From Bacteroidota bacterium (lineage in GTDB: Bacteria > Bacteroidota > Bacteroidia > Chitinophagales > Chitinophagaceae): a DNA stretch of 64,000 bases. The DNA lies in the NCBI GenBank assembly GCA_018267575.1, contig JAFDYF010000077.1, positions 62,001 through 126,000 of the forward strand. The letters are read 5' to 3'. The notes beneath the pieces are model-generated. The model was not told the origin of the DNA, ran no database searches, and saw only the letters and a program-made list of their open reading frames with translations. Below, piece by piece: positions 34,845 through 43,828 of the stretch. Position numbers and translations under genes: made by a program. Within the stretch, counting starts at the first letter, position 1, and every line of letters begins with the position of its first letter.

Positions 34845-36005
34845 ATGAAAAAAATACTCTGGCTCACAAGTTGGTATCCGAACAAAACGGATAGATATAC
34901 GGGGGATTTTATCCAACGGCATGCGAGGGCTGTGGCTCTGTATGACCAGATTATTGTTTTGCATGTGGTAAAAGCAGAAAAGCCTTTTTTCCTCGAAAGT
35001 ACTTTTGAAGAAATGATTGTTGAGGGTAATTTAACCGAGCATATAGTTTATTTCTACGTCGGCAATAAATGGGCAATATGGAATAAATTTCTTTCTTTCA
35101 TTAAATACATGAAATTATCGAAGAGTTTGGTAATTAAATATCTGCACGAAAAAGAGCCATTTAGCGCCGCCCATGTACACGTGCCTATAAAGGCAGGGTT
35201 GACGGCACTTTGGTTAAAGAAAAAATATAAGATTGACTATTTTCTTACAGAACACTATGATATTTACAACAATATTGTCACTAACCCCTTTGCGAAAAGG
35301 AGCTGGTTGTTTCGCTTCTTCACTAAAAAAATCATTAAAAAAGCAAATTTTTTTTTGCCTGTAAGCAACCAATTGGGAGAGACTATTCGCACTCAGGTAT
35401 TTGATAAAAGTTATAGGGTAGTTTTGAATGCTGTTGATTGTTCTCTTTTTTACTATACACAGAGAAGAAATGCTTGTTTTAGGTTTATACATGTATCAGG
35501 AATGCGAGAGACAAAAAATGTTGAAGGAATTATCCGCTCTTTTGCAAAGTTGGTCTTGCAAAATTCAGAGGTAGAATTATTGCTTGTAGGCTCATCAAAC
35601 AAACAAATTGATGAGATGGCAAAAGAAACTGAACTAGTTGGGAAGAATATTTTTTTTACCGGAGAAGTGAGCTATGCGATGGTTGCAGAACATATGCAAT
35701 CTTCCTCTGCACTTGTTTTATTCAGTCGTACTGAAAATATGCCTTGTGTTATTCTAGAGGCTTTATGTTGTGGGCTTCCGGTGATTACAACCTCTGTTGG
35801 AGGAATTCCTGAAGTGGTTAATGAAACCAATGGATCCCTAGTTCAGTCTGAAGATGAAACTGCTTTGCAGCAATCATTTGTAGATATGTTGACCAACTAT
35901 GAAAAATATAATAGGGCGAGCATTGCCGAAGAAGCAAAAAAGCGATTCAGTTATGAAGTGATTGGGAAGCAAATTGACAACTTATACCAAACTTGCTTGG
36001 ACTAA
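34845..36005 (+). CDS. Glycosyltransferase family 4
   Basis: A 386-residue GT-B retaining glycosyltransferase. It starts KKILWLTSWYPNKTDRYTGDF and contains the acceptor-side HVHVPIKAG. The donor-binding E-x7-E region is ILEALCCGLPVITTSVGGIPE, preceded by LLVGSS and IFFTGEV. It is typical of capsule and exopolysaccharide clusters. It ends 23 bases from the terminal stop of the convergent broken membrane protein gene. Confidence 0.9.
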   Translation: MKKILWLTSWYPNKTDRYTGDFIQRHARAVALYDQIIVLHVVKAEKPFFLESTFEEMIVEGNLTEHIVYFYVGNKWAIWNKFLSFIKYMKLSKSLVIKYLHEKEPFSAAHVHVPIKAGLTALWLKKKYKIDYFLTEHYDIYNNIVTNPFAKRSWLFRFFTKKIIKKANFFLPVSNQLGETIRTQVFDKSYRVVLNAVDCSLFYYTQRRNACFRFIHVSGMRETKNVEGIIRSFAKLVLQNSEVELLLVGSSNKQIDEMAKETELVGKNIFFTGEVSYAMVAEHMQSSSALVLFSRTENMPCVILEALCCGLPVITTSVGGIPEVVNETNGSLVQSEDETALQQSFVDMLTNYEKYNRASIAEEAKKRFSYEVIGKQIDNLYQTCLD

Positions 36006-36028
36006 ATGATGGTAGCTAAGCCTTTTTG

Positions 36029-37523
36029 TTATTTCATTTTTATCAATTCCAATTGGTTTTTTGCATATACATCCTCGCCAATCGTTTTTAGCCATTGAAT
36101 GGTTTTGCTATCAAAATGCACTTTTGTATAATCAATCAAAATATAATCGGGTTTGTATTTTTCAATGATTGATTTTCTTGTAGGATCATTGCTGGTTTCT
36201 AAAAAAAGGATTTGACATCTGCTCTTCTTTGATAGATATCATTTAACCAATATAGCGGATGTATGGACCAAATCACCTTGCCATTGAAGGAGGGGATTAT
36301 CCAGTTGCTCTGGGCATCGGAAAGCACAATATCATCATCATGGATAGTGGTTCTCAGAAAATCGAATTTTCTGTAATAGCCGATGTCGCCTGATGTACTG
36401 AACCTTTTGTATACGTCCATTAAATAATGATGGTTGAAACCAATGGAGAGTATCAGGAAAAAACAAAGATCGGCGGTATAAAACTTCCCAAATTCATTTG
36501 TCTGTGCTATTAGTTTACTAATAAATAACCAATCAAGAGGTCTGCAAACATGTTTAGGTTGAACAATATTTTGGAAGCACCATATACTTTAAGAAGGTAT
36601 CCCGTAAAATAGATAGCCGTCAACGTTATGATTGTAGCTAGGAAGAAAAAAATAATGGGGTCTCTTTTTATAAAAAAGGCAGGGAACACAAAAAGCAATG
36701 GCCAATTTCTGGATATGATGCCTTGGTACAGAGGAAGCGAATCGCTATGGAAGTTATATCCCTTGCTTGTAAAAAGGTCAATAATATGATAGTAAGGCCA
36801 GCATATGGCCAAAACGATACAGGGGATGATGATGGCGGCAGACCTAAGAATGCCTGTTTTTACTGAGTAGCCATTCAATGCCCAATTCATCGACCCGATA
36901 CCGATAAATAAAAATAGAGCTGTAGGCGGATGTGATATTAGAACCATGCTGCCTAGCAATGAGATACCGATGATATTTGCCGGTTTCCATTTGTCCTTGG
37001 CTTTTGCCAGCATTGATAGGATGAGGAAAGACATGGCATTGGCAAACGTGGAAGGGTAGGGCAGCATATTATCCATGATGATGATATGGTAAAAGCCGCT
37101 CCATTGGTAAGGGTTACGTCCACAGAAAAATAGAATCAGAAATAAGCTTATGGCAGCTATAGAGTTTGGGTTTTCCGTAAATACTGATTTGCAAAACGCA
37201 TAAAATGAAAACAAAAAAAAGAGAAGATTAAAAAAGGCAAACCAGCTTAATGACTGAATAGAGTTGAGCCCTGTAAGCTTTGAAAAAACGGCTACAATTA
37301 TTGAATAAGGTGAAAAAAAAGCATGTGGGTTATGGGAATATATAATTGGATTTTCTGGGTTCAATAAATGTTTTGACAGTTCATGAACAACAGCGGAATG
37401 TTCCCAAAAATCATCGGCCCATAGGCCTCTGTAAATAAGGGTCGATTCGAATACGACCAGGAACAGCGCCAACAACAGGTATGAATAGCGTTCAAATATT
37501 TTTAGGAAATCAGCCTTTTTCAT
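36029..37523 (-). pseudogene. Large polytopic membrane protein gene broken by two frameshifts
   Basis: Three consecutive minus-strand frames join into one protein of about 497 residues. Segment 1 (37523-36510, 337 residues from MKKADFLKIF) has about ten hydrophobic helices and ends LLIGYLLVN at a TAA. Segment 2 (36510-36202) continues IAQTNEFGKFYTADLC and ends VKSFF at a TAG in a run of seven T. Segment 3 (36201-36029) continues LETSNDPTRKSIIEKYKPDY and ends LELIKMK. One missing base at each junction (T in aacTta, and one T of the homopolymer) would restore the frame. The topology suggests a membrane glycosyltransferase or polymerase-like protein with a periplasmic C-terminal domain. An earlier in-frame ATG exists at 37595. 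Sequencing error is a real alternative. Confidence 0.75.
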
Positions 37524-37740
37524 TGAAATGATGCATGCCGTGAAATTAAGGCAAAATGCCAAGAGTAAATTTTCTTGAAACTCCTGACATGGCATTTGTA
37601 CTAGCTATCGGATAGGGGATAAGCGGGGCTTCAATGTATCCGATTTTTAGATAGTTTTTTCTGAAACTAGTTATCGGTAGTTGCAATGATGGGTTGCTTG
37701 CCTATTTACTTTTAGCTATGGATGTTTTAAAAAACAATCA

Positions 37741-38007
37741 TTAAGCTTTCAGCTTAAACACCAGATTAATATAGTCCTGCATGGCGGATTCCTTGGATTT
37801 GTTTTTTAAACCAGCCCATGCATCATATTTCGCTTTGGCAACAAAGTCAAAAGGGTTGGTTGGTGGCTCTGCATCCACATCCCCAATGGTAGCCTGCTTG
37901 TATAGGGAGTATAATTGCAGTAATGATTCGTTGCTAGGGCGCTCTTTAAAACTCTTGCTTTCCTCTGCAGCCTGCTCAAATTGGGAAGCTAAATCTGTTG
38001 CAATCAT
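37741..38007 (-). CDS. Acyl-CoA-binding protein
   Basis: An 88-residue ACBP-family protein that binds long-chain acyl-CoA esters in the cytoplasm. The family pattern is clear: FEQAAEESKSF, then LLQLYSLYKQATIGD, NPFDFVAKAKYDAWAGLKNK and the C-terminal helix AMQDYINLVFKL. The residues corresponding to the acyl-CoA-binding Tyr and Lys positions (YKQAT, KAKYDAW) are present. ACBP is mainly eukaryotic but recurs in Bacteroidota and some Proteobacteria. It stands alone, 177 bases upstream of the aldo/keto reductase gene on the same strand. Confidence 0.92.
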   Translation of the reverse strand: MIATDLASQFEQAAEESKSFKERPSNESLLQLYSLYKQATIGDVDAEPPTNPFDFVAKAKYDAWAGLKNKSKESAMQDYINLVFKLKA

Positions 38008-38184
38008 ATTTTATGCTTTTGGGGTATGAAAATAGGTTTTTGGGTCAACGGCTTATTATCCTTGTTATAACAATGCAAAATACTAAATAATAAGACCTCT
38101 TTTAAGCTTTAAATGCTGCTTGGCCCGTTTGCAAGATAATATAAAGTATGGCTATATTATTTATACAATTGCTTGAATTGAAGG

Positions 38185-39081
38185 TCAGCGGTGTTGTTGG
38201 TAGCGTTCGGGTTTTAGAATGTTTTTTAAATATGAAATTTCATATTGGGTTAAGGCTGGAGCATACACTGTTTTTATAGCTTCTTCAAGTTGTTCCATGC
38301 TGCGGATGCCAACGATTGCCGAAACGATAGCCTGTTGGCTGAGAGAAAAACGTATAGCTATTTGTGTAGAGTCTCTTCCCGCAATCCTCAACGTAGAAAT
38401 GGCATTGGATGCCTTGGCTACCTCTTCAGAGCTGTAGCTGAGGAATGCTCTGGGAGGCTTGTCGATTAGCAATCCACTTGCCAAACAGCCTCTTGCAAGC
38501 ACCCCGATATTGTTTTCTTCCAGCAATGGTAAAATGGTTTCTTCTGGTCTACGGTCCAATAAACTGTATTGCATCATCACGCTTACCATGTTTGATCGCT
38601 TAACGTACTCCCTGATTACATTCGGTCGAATGGATGAAATGCCGAAATGCCTGATTTTGCCTTGCTTTTTCAGGGTCTCAAACGCATCTATGGTTTCGTC
38701 AATGGGGTCCTCGATGGTGCCGCCATGCAATTGATAAAGATCGATATAATCAGTCTGCAAACGCTTTAAGCTGGTTTCGGCGGAAGCAATAATATGAGGT
38801 TTAGACGGATTCCAGGCGAGCCCAGTTCCATCTTGTTTTATCATATTCCCAACTTTGCTGGCAATAATAATTTTATTACGAAAGGGCCGTACGGCCTTAC
38901 CCAGGCAAACTTCGTTTTCGCCATTTTGGTAAATATCGGCGGTGTCAAAATAATTAATGCCAGATGCGATGGCATGATGAATGACCCGCTCATTGTCATT
39001 ATTGTTTTTTTTTAGTGACATGCAGCCAAAACCAATGATGCTGATTGAAAACCCGGATTTTCCTAAAGGACGGTAATGCAT
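38185..39081 (-). CDS. Aldo/keto reductase
   Basis: A 298-residue NAD(P)H-dependent oxidoreductase with a TIM-barrel fold. The catalytic tetrad is present: Asp in NYFDTADIY, Tyr in the same segment, Lys in IIASKVGN and His in YQLHGGT. The start HYRPLGKSGFSISIIGFG is typical of the AKR subfamily acting on aldehydes or sugar-like ketones. The physiological substrate is unknown. It may share a transcript with the acyl-CoA-binding protein gene upstream. Confidence 0.9.
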   Translation of the reverse strand: MHYRPLGKSGFSISIIGFGCMSLKKNNNDNERVIHHAIASGINYFDTADIYQNGENEVCLGKAVRPFRNKIIIASKVGNMIKQDGTGLAWNPSKPHIIASAETSLKRLQTDYIDLYQLHGGTIEDPIDETIDAFETLKKQGKIRHFGISSIRPNVIREYVKRSNMVSVMMQYSLLDRRPEETILPLLEENNIGVLARGCLASGLLIDKPPRAFLSYSSEEVAKASNAISTLRIAGRDSTQIAIRFSLSQQAIVSAIVGIRSMEQLEEAIKTVYAPALTQYEISYLKNILKPERYQQHR

Positions 39082-39193
39082 TTTTTATTGGGATAATTAA
39101 ATGCAATTTAACCTGAAGAAACGAAATGGCTCTATTGGTTTGGATTTTATGAAATACTTTTGCCCTATTTTATAATCAGATTAAATTTTGACG

Positions 39194-40603
39194 ATGAAAT
39201 TATTACTGGCATTAAGGCTGAGGTTGAAGCACGTGTTTGATAGGATTAGGAATGAACGGTTTAAGATGAATCTGTTGCAGGCGGTCCCTTTTTGGGTTGC
39301 TTCCATTATTACAGGATTGATTGCGGTATTGTATGCCCATCTTTTTTCCATTGCGGAAAAAGGTTCATTGTACATATACCAACATTTTTCATGGGCGCTA
39401 CTTATTGTTACGCCCATTTGTTTTATTATCGGCTGGTGGGTTGTTAAGCGTTACGCACCTTATTCAAGGGGCAGCGGTATTCCACAGGTGATGGCCTCTA
39501 TTGAGTTGGCCAACCCAAAGGACAACAAGAAAGTGGCACGTTTGCTCAGTTTGCGAATTATTTTGGTAAAAGTAATATCTAGCCTATTTATCGTATTTGG
39601 TGGCGGTGTGGTGGGCCGTGAAGGTCCTACCATTCAAGTGGCTGGTTCTGTATTCAGAAAAATTAATGAGTGGCTACCGGATTGGTGGCCCAAGATTTCA
39701 AAAAAGAATATGATTATGACCGGGGCCGCTGCGGGTTTGGCGGCAGCGTTCAATACCCCATTGGGTGGGATTGTTTTTGCTGTGGAGGAACTTACCAAAA
39801 CCCATATCAATTATTTTAAGACAGCTATATTTTCAGCAGTGATCATCTCCGGTTTAGCTGCTCAAGCCTTGTTGGGTCCTTACCTGTATTTAGGCTATCC
39901 AAACGTAAACCATCTATCTCCTTATATTTTCTTGGGCGTGGCAGTCGTGGCGATTGCAGCGGGACTTGCCGGTAGTGGTATGGGTAAACTTATTTTGATG
40001 ATTGGCATTTGGAAGTCAAAGTTTCGTCACAAAGCTGGCAACCTGATGTATGCTATTTTTTGTGGACTTGCGATAGCAGTCCTTGCTATTTTAGTTGATA
40101 AGGTTATTTTAGGTTCGGGCAAGGGATTGATGGGGGAAGTGCTTTTCTCTTCCAATAAATACTTACCATGGTATGCCCCATTACTTCGTGTGAGCGGATC
40201 GGTTCTTTCCTTTACAAGTGGTGCGGCTGGAGGTATTTTTGCACCTTCATTAAGCGCTGGTGCTGCTATGGGCTCAGTGCTGTCTAGTTGGATGCAACTC
40301 TCTGATTCGAATACCAATTTGCTGATTCTTTCCGGGATGGTGGCCTTTCTGACAGGAGTTACCCGCACCCCTTTTACCTCGGCTATCATTGTTTTGGAAA
40401 TGACAGATAGACATAACCTCATTTTTTATTTGATGCTGGCAGGTATGTTGGCCAGTATTGTATCAATTATTATTGATAAGCACTCTTTGTATGACCATCT
40501 CAAATATCAATATATCCACGACGTGACTCGCGAAGAAGAAAAGGATGTAGCTAATAGGTTACCGTCACTCGAAGTTGAAAAAAAAGAAAGTAAATTACCG
40601 TAA
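39194..40603 (+). CDS. ClC-family chloride channel/antiporter
   Basis: A 469-residue polytopic membrane protein. ClC selectivity-filter motifs are all present: GSGIPQVMA, GREGPTIQ with the gating glutamate, and GGIFAPSLSAGA. The start is ATG 39194; a TTG six bases earlier is less likely. No CBS domains are attached, but a separate CBS-pair protein is encoded 93 bases downstream, which may be a functional partner. Chloride/proton exchange versus channel activity cannot be decided from sequence. Confidence 0.92.
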   Translation: MKLLLALRLRLKHVFDRIRNERFKMNLLQAVPFWVASIITGLIAVLYAHLFSIAEKGSLYIYQHFSWALLIVTPICFIIGWWVVKRYAPYSRGSGIPQVMASIELANPKDNKKVARLLSLRIILVKVISSLFIVFGGGVVGREGPTIQVAGSVFRKINEWLPDWWPKISKKNMIMTGAAAGLAAAFNTPLGGIVFAVEELTKTHINYFKTAIFSAVIISGLAAQALLGPYLYLGYPNVNHLSPYIFLGVAVVAIAAGLAGSGMGKLILMIGIWKSKFRHKAGNLMYAIFCGLAIAVLAILVDKVILGSGKGLMGEVLFSSNKYLPWYAPLLRVSGSVLSFTSGAAGGIFAPSLSAGAAMGSVLSSWMQLSDSNTNLLILSGMVAFLTGVTRTPFTSAIIVLEMTDRHNLIFYLMLAGMLASIVSIIIDKHSLYDHLKYQYIHDVTREEEKDVANRLPSLEVEKKESKLP

Positions 40604-40696
40604 TTATTTATTATTTATGAGCTAATCGTTATTTTAGAGCTGGGTTTTCAGACTACTGAAACAAAAAAACGATTCTTGGTCATTAAAATTTGTGAA

Positions 40697-41152
40697 ATGA
40701 AAATTGTAAGGGATATTATTGCAGGCAAAGCGAAGGCATATAATTTTATAAAGCCAGATGCGCTGGTAATCGATGCATTGAATGAACTGAATACGGTAAA
40801 CCTGAGTTATCTTTTGGTGATGGATGGCAGTGAGTTCAAAGGTATTTTTTCTGAACGTGATTATGCAAGGAACATTATTTTAAAAGGTAGGTCAAGCAAT
40901 ACCACAATGGTAAAGGATGCCATGTCAACAGATTTTCCTTTTGTAGAAGCGATGGATACGGTTGAATATTGTATGAACCTGATGAATACCCGTAAAGCCC
41001 GCTATCTGCTCGCTTTTGACAAACAGGAGTTCATAGGGGTTGTTACCATTCATGATTTGCTTCGCCAGGTCATCTTTAATCGGGAAGATGTTTTTGATTA
41101 TACAGCCGCCAAACAATTGCTGGATGCTGATGAAAAGAGCCGTGTATTTTAA
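40697..41152 (+). CDS. CBS-domain-pair protein
   Basis: A 151-residue protein made of two CBS motifs. CBS1 (about 10-68) has PDALVIDALNELN and FKGIFSERDYARNIILKG. CBS2 (about 75-138) has MDTVEYCMNLMNTRKARYLL and FIGVVTIHDLLRQV. CBS pairs bind adenosine nucleotides and regulate partner enzymes or channels. The start is taken as ATG 40697, giving MKIVRDIIAGK, the usual N-terminus of this group. Adjacency to the ClC gene suggests, but does not prove, that it senses energy state for the channel. Confidence 0.88.
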   Translation: MKIVRDIIAGKAKAYNFIKPDALVIDALNELNTVNLSYLLVMDGSEFKGIFSERDYARNIILKGRSSNTTMVKDAMSTDFPFVEAMDTVEYCMNLMNTRKARYLLAFDKQEFIGVVTIHDLLRQVIFNREDVFDYTAAKQLLDADEKSRVF

Positions 41153-41239
41153 ATTGAAAGGCGTTCGATTTGTATTTAGCAAAAAAATATTTCAATTTAG
41201 CAGAAAATATCTTGGACGAGTAAGATTTTTCCAATCATC

Positions 41240-42088
41240 TTATAGGAACGCGATGATTTTTTTCATCACTTCTTTATCGCGGTAAATTTTTCTATGACCT
41301 AGGCCTTTCGTGAAAATAAACTGTATATAGGGGTGTTGGTCCTGCTGCACTTTTATCGCATCCTGAATGGGTGTGATTTCATCTTCTTCATCATGCAGCC
41401 AAAGTAGGGGTATGCCGATATTTTCCACTGCACGTCTGGCTGAAAAATATGCAGGTAAATGGCCTGTTTTTTTCAAGATCAGCGAATCAAATTCCGATCT
41501 CACTTCATTGTCCAACTCCAGGAATTCGAAAAACATGTCCACCGCTGTTTGGGTTTCTGTTGCAGGGGCTACCAATACAGCTTTGGCGTTTTCCTGTGTT
41601 TGGTGTTTTTCTAAAAAATGGGTCAGTGCAAGCCCTCCGAAGGAATGCCCCATAAACGATTGGATAGGGCCATATTGAGTATAGATGGACGCAATCATGT
41701 CAACGTATAAAGGCAGGTTTATTTGTTTGCCATCCGATGCTCCATGCGCTGGTGCATCAAAGGCAAGCACTTCATATCCTTTTTTGATAAAGGCCTCAAT
41801 ATAGGTGCTGAATTTTTTATAGCTGGATTCAAAACCGTGTAAGATGAGAATTCTTTTACTTGAGCTGCCATTCGGCAACCATCGGTGCCCTCGTATATTG
41901 TGTTTTCCCAACTTGAAAGATAGTTTCTCGCCTTTAGCAAATAGGGCAGTTGTTTTTATTTTAGCTCTTTTCCTAGGGGTACTGAATAACTTCAATGCCT
42001 TTCGGGCGGCTTTTTCTTTCGACAGCAATGCGGTCATGCGTAGCCTTGCCTTTATATATTTGATTGCCAGTTTTTGTGCTAACTTCAT
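41240..42088 (-). CDS. Alpha/beta hydrolase
   Basis: A 282-residue alpha/beta-hydrolase-fold protein with a basic N-terminal helix (about 1-45) and no signal peptide. The oxyanion region is ILILHGFESSYKK, the nucleophile elbow GHSFGG, the acid in LWLHDEEDEITP and the catalytic histidine in TKGLGHRKIY. Substrate unknown. The start codon is only 19 bases from that of the divergent gene at 42108, so both promoters must overlap coding DNA or be leaderless. Confidence 0.88.
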   Translation of the reverse strand: MKLAQKLAIKYIKARLRMTALLSKEKAARKALKLFSTPRKRAKIKTTALFAKGEKLSFKLGKHNIRGHRWLPNGSSSKRILILHGFESSYKKFSTYIEAFIKKGYEVLAFDAPAHGASDGKQINLPLYVDMIASIYTQYGPIQSFMGHSFGGLALTHFLEKHQTQENAKAVLVAPATETQTAVDMFFEFLELDNEVRSEFDSLILKKTGHLPAYFSARRAVENIGIPLLWLHDEEDEITPIQDAIKVQQDQHPYIQFIFTKGLGHRKIYRDKEVMKKIIAFL

Positions 42089-42107
42089 GCGGGCACAAAA
42101 TTAGCAT

Positions 42108-42875
42108 ATGAAAGTGGTAATAATAGGCTCGGGTAATGTAGCAACCGTGCTTGGTCGGAAAATTGCCGCTTCGGGGCATTCCTTCCTTCAAATTGTGAGT
42201 AATACGGAAGAACATGCGGCTGTTTTGGCAAAAGCACTTGACTGCGGCTATACCTCACAGTTGGAAGACATAGATCAAGAAGCGGATTTATATATCATTG
42301 CTATTTCTGATAGCGAACTTTTCAAAATAGACAAAAAGCTTTCTCTCGGGGATAAAATGGTCGTGCATACTGCTGGTTCGGTCTCCAAACAAGTGCTGAG
42401 CCATATCAGCAGTCGGTATGGGGTGCTTTACCCATTGCAAAGCCTGCGAAAGGAAATATCGAAAATTCCCGAAATTCCTTTTTTGGTAGATGCCAATTCA
42501 GACGAAAACTTAAAAACATTATTTGATTTTGCTACTACTATTTCAGATAAAGTGGTGCAAATGGGAGATGCAGACCGGCAAAAATTACATGCTGGGGCTA
42601 TTATCGTGAATAATTTTACCAATCATTTATTTGCTTTAACAGAAGCCTATTGTAATAAAGAAAATCTTGATTTTCGCTTATTGGTGCCATTGATAAACGA
42701 AACAGCTTCCAGGCTCAACTATTTTTCACCCTCACTAGTACAAACAGGTCCTGCCATCCGCAATGACCTCGCAACGATACAACATCACCTTAATTTGCTG
42801 CAAGCCAACCCGGCGCTGTTAAAAATTTATGAGTTGATGACGGCTAGCATCCGTGCAAATAACCAACATAAATGA
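42108..42875 (+). CDS. Rossmann-like + DUF2520 protein (NADP-dependent oxidoreductase-like)
   Basis: A 255-residue protein typical of Bacteroidota. An N-terminal Rossmann-like domain with GSGNVATVLG (about 7-16) binds NAD(P). A C-terminal helical DUF2520 domain (about 125-250) has HAGAIIVNNFTNHLFALTE and TGPAIRNDLATI. It resembles ketopantoate-reductase and F420-dependent oxidoreductases, but the substrate is not known. It is often found near kdsC, UbiA and maf genes in this phylum, as here. Confidence 0.88.
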   Translation: MKVVIIGSGNVATVLGRKIAASGHSFLQIVSNTEEHAAVLAKALDCGYTSQLEDIDQEADLYIIAISDSELFKIDKKLSLGDKMVVHTAGSVSKQVLSHISSRYGVLYPLQSLRKEISKIPEIPFLVDANSDENLKTLFDFATTISDKVVQMGDADRQKLHAGAIIVNNFTNHLFALTEAYCNKENLDFRLLVPLINETASRLNYFSPSLVQTGPAIRNDLATIQHHLNLLQANPALLKIYELMTASIRANNQHK

Positions 42876-42985
42876 TCCTCACTTTCTAATTTGGGAATTT
42901 TTTACCCAATGACCAACCTTTTTTCATTCATGTAGTTATAATTTGTGAATTTGCAACTGCTGTCGGATATATGCTTATTTCCCGA

Positions 42986-42993
42986 TACTTTTG
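42986..42993 (+). promoter_or_regulatory. Promoter -7 element for the ferredoxin/iscX genes (TACTTTTG)
   Basis: Exact TAnnTTTG match 22 bases before the ferredoxin ATG at 43016. Confidence 0.55.
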
Positions 42994-43015
42994 CATCCCA
43001 AAATAAGGACGGACG

Positions 43016-43351
43016 ATGTACACAATAACCTATCAATTTGAGCAAAAAGGACTGGAACCGGTAACATTTAATGAGGTAGAACCAGGCCAGAGCCTGTTAG
43101 AACTGGCATTGAAAAATGATATCGACCTGCACCATAATTGTGGTGGGGTTTGTGCTTGCAGTACCTGTCATCTCTATTTGGAGGAAGGTCAGGATTTCGT
43201 GGAAGAATTGAGCGATCGGGAAGAAGATTTTATCGATAGGGCGGTGAACCCCCGGCTCAATTCCAGATTGGGCTGCCAGTGCGTATTGCAGGAAGGGAGT
43301 GGTAGAATTGTAGTAACATTGCCCGACCAAACCCAGTTTTTAGGGGAATAA
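43016..43351 (+). CDS. 2Fe-2S ferredoxin, adrenodoxin/ISC type
   Basis: A 111-residue [2Fe-2S] ferredoxin. The cluster ligands are in NCGGVCACSTCH (C-x5-C-x2-C spacing) and the distal LGCQC. The acidic stretch between them and the length match ISC-type (Fdx) ferredoxins, which supply electrons for Fe-S cluster assembly. The next gene encodes IscX, as in proteobacterial isc operons, which supports that role. The core genes iscS and iscU are not in this window. Confidence 0.92.
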   Translation: MYTITYQFEQKGLEPVTFNEVEPGQSLLELALKNDIDLHHNCGGVCACSTCHLYLEEGQDFVEELSDREEDFIDRAVNPRLNSRLGCQCVLQEGSGRIVVTLPDQTQFLGE

Positions 43352-43405
43352 TATTGATGTGCTAATTTGCTTTTTACAGCTTTCTTTAAAATTTCAAATT
43401 CAGAT

Positions 43406-43645
43406 ATGAGTCATTTTGAACCGCCCATTAAGTGGAACGATTATGAGGATATAGCTATCAAACTGTATGAGCGATTTGGCGACGATTTTGATGAGGGAAA
43501 GATTTATCGCATACGCTTTACTGATTTGCTGGAATGGGTATTACAGCTTCCCCATTTTGTGGGCACCAGGGAAGAAAGCAATGAAGGCCATCTAGAAATG
43601 ATCCAGAGCAGTTGGGTATACGAATGGCGGGATGCACAGAAATAA
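43406..43645 (+). CDS. iscX: Fe-S cluster assembly protein IscX
   Basis: A 79-residue protein with the IscX signature IKWNDYEDIAIKLYERFGDD and then RFTDLLEWVLQLPHFVG. E. coli IscX (66 residues) binds the desulfurase IscS and iron and modulates cluster assembly. The start is ATG 43406; an upstream in-frame start at 43367 would add a hydrophobic, non-conserved leader. The gene follows ferredoxin by 54 bases, presumably in one transcript. It is followed by a region of repeated words. Confidence 0.9.
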   Translation: MSHFEPPIKWNDYEDIAIKLYERFGDDFDEGKIYRIRFTDLLEWVLQLPHFVGTREESNEGHLEMIQSSWVYEWRDAQK

Positions 43646-43650
43646 CGTGC

Positions 43651-43826
43651 TAATTTGATAATGTGCTGATATGCTCATGTGCCTGTTAGTCAATGTTTTT
43701 AAAGGCATCTTTAAATTAGGGCATTAGCTAATTAGCACATTAACCCATCAACAATTTCGTTTCGCTATCAGATGTTAAGAACAAAGGCATTATCAAATTA
43801 TCACATTGGCTAATTATCACATCAGC
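43651..43826. repeat. Intergenic inverted-repeat region built from gctaat/gataat/cacatt words
   Basis: taatttgataatg at 43651-43663 is exactly the reverse complement of 43788-43800. Between and after them are further variants: gcattagctaattagcacatt near 43731-43751 (split by one base change) and ggctaattatcacatcagc at 43808-43826. The region fills the gap between iscX and kdsC and may fold into a long imperfect hairpin. It resembles a dispersed intergenic repeat family. Confidence 0.7.
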
Positions 43827-43828
43827 AA

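Noticed and set aside
43646..43828. The repeat region as a CRISPR array
   Set aside because: Repeats are short, variable, in both orientations and without regular spacers; no cas genes are in the window.
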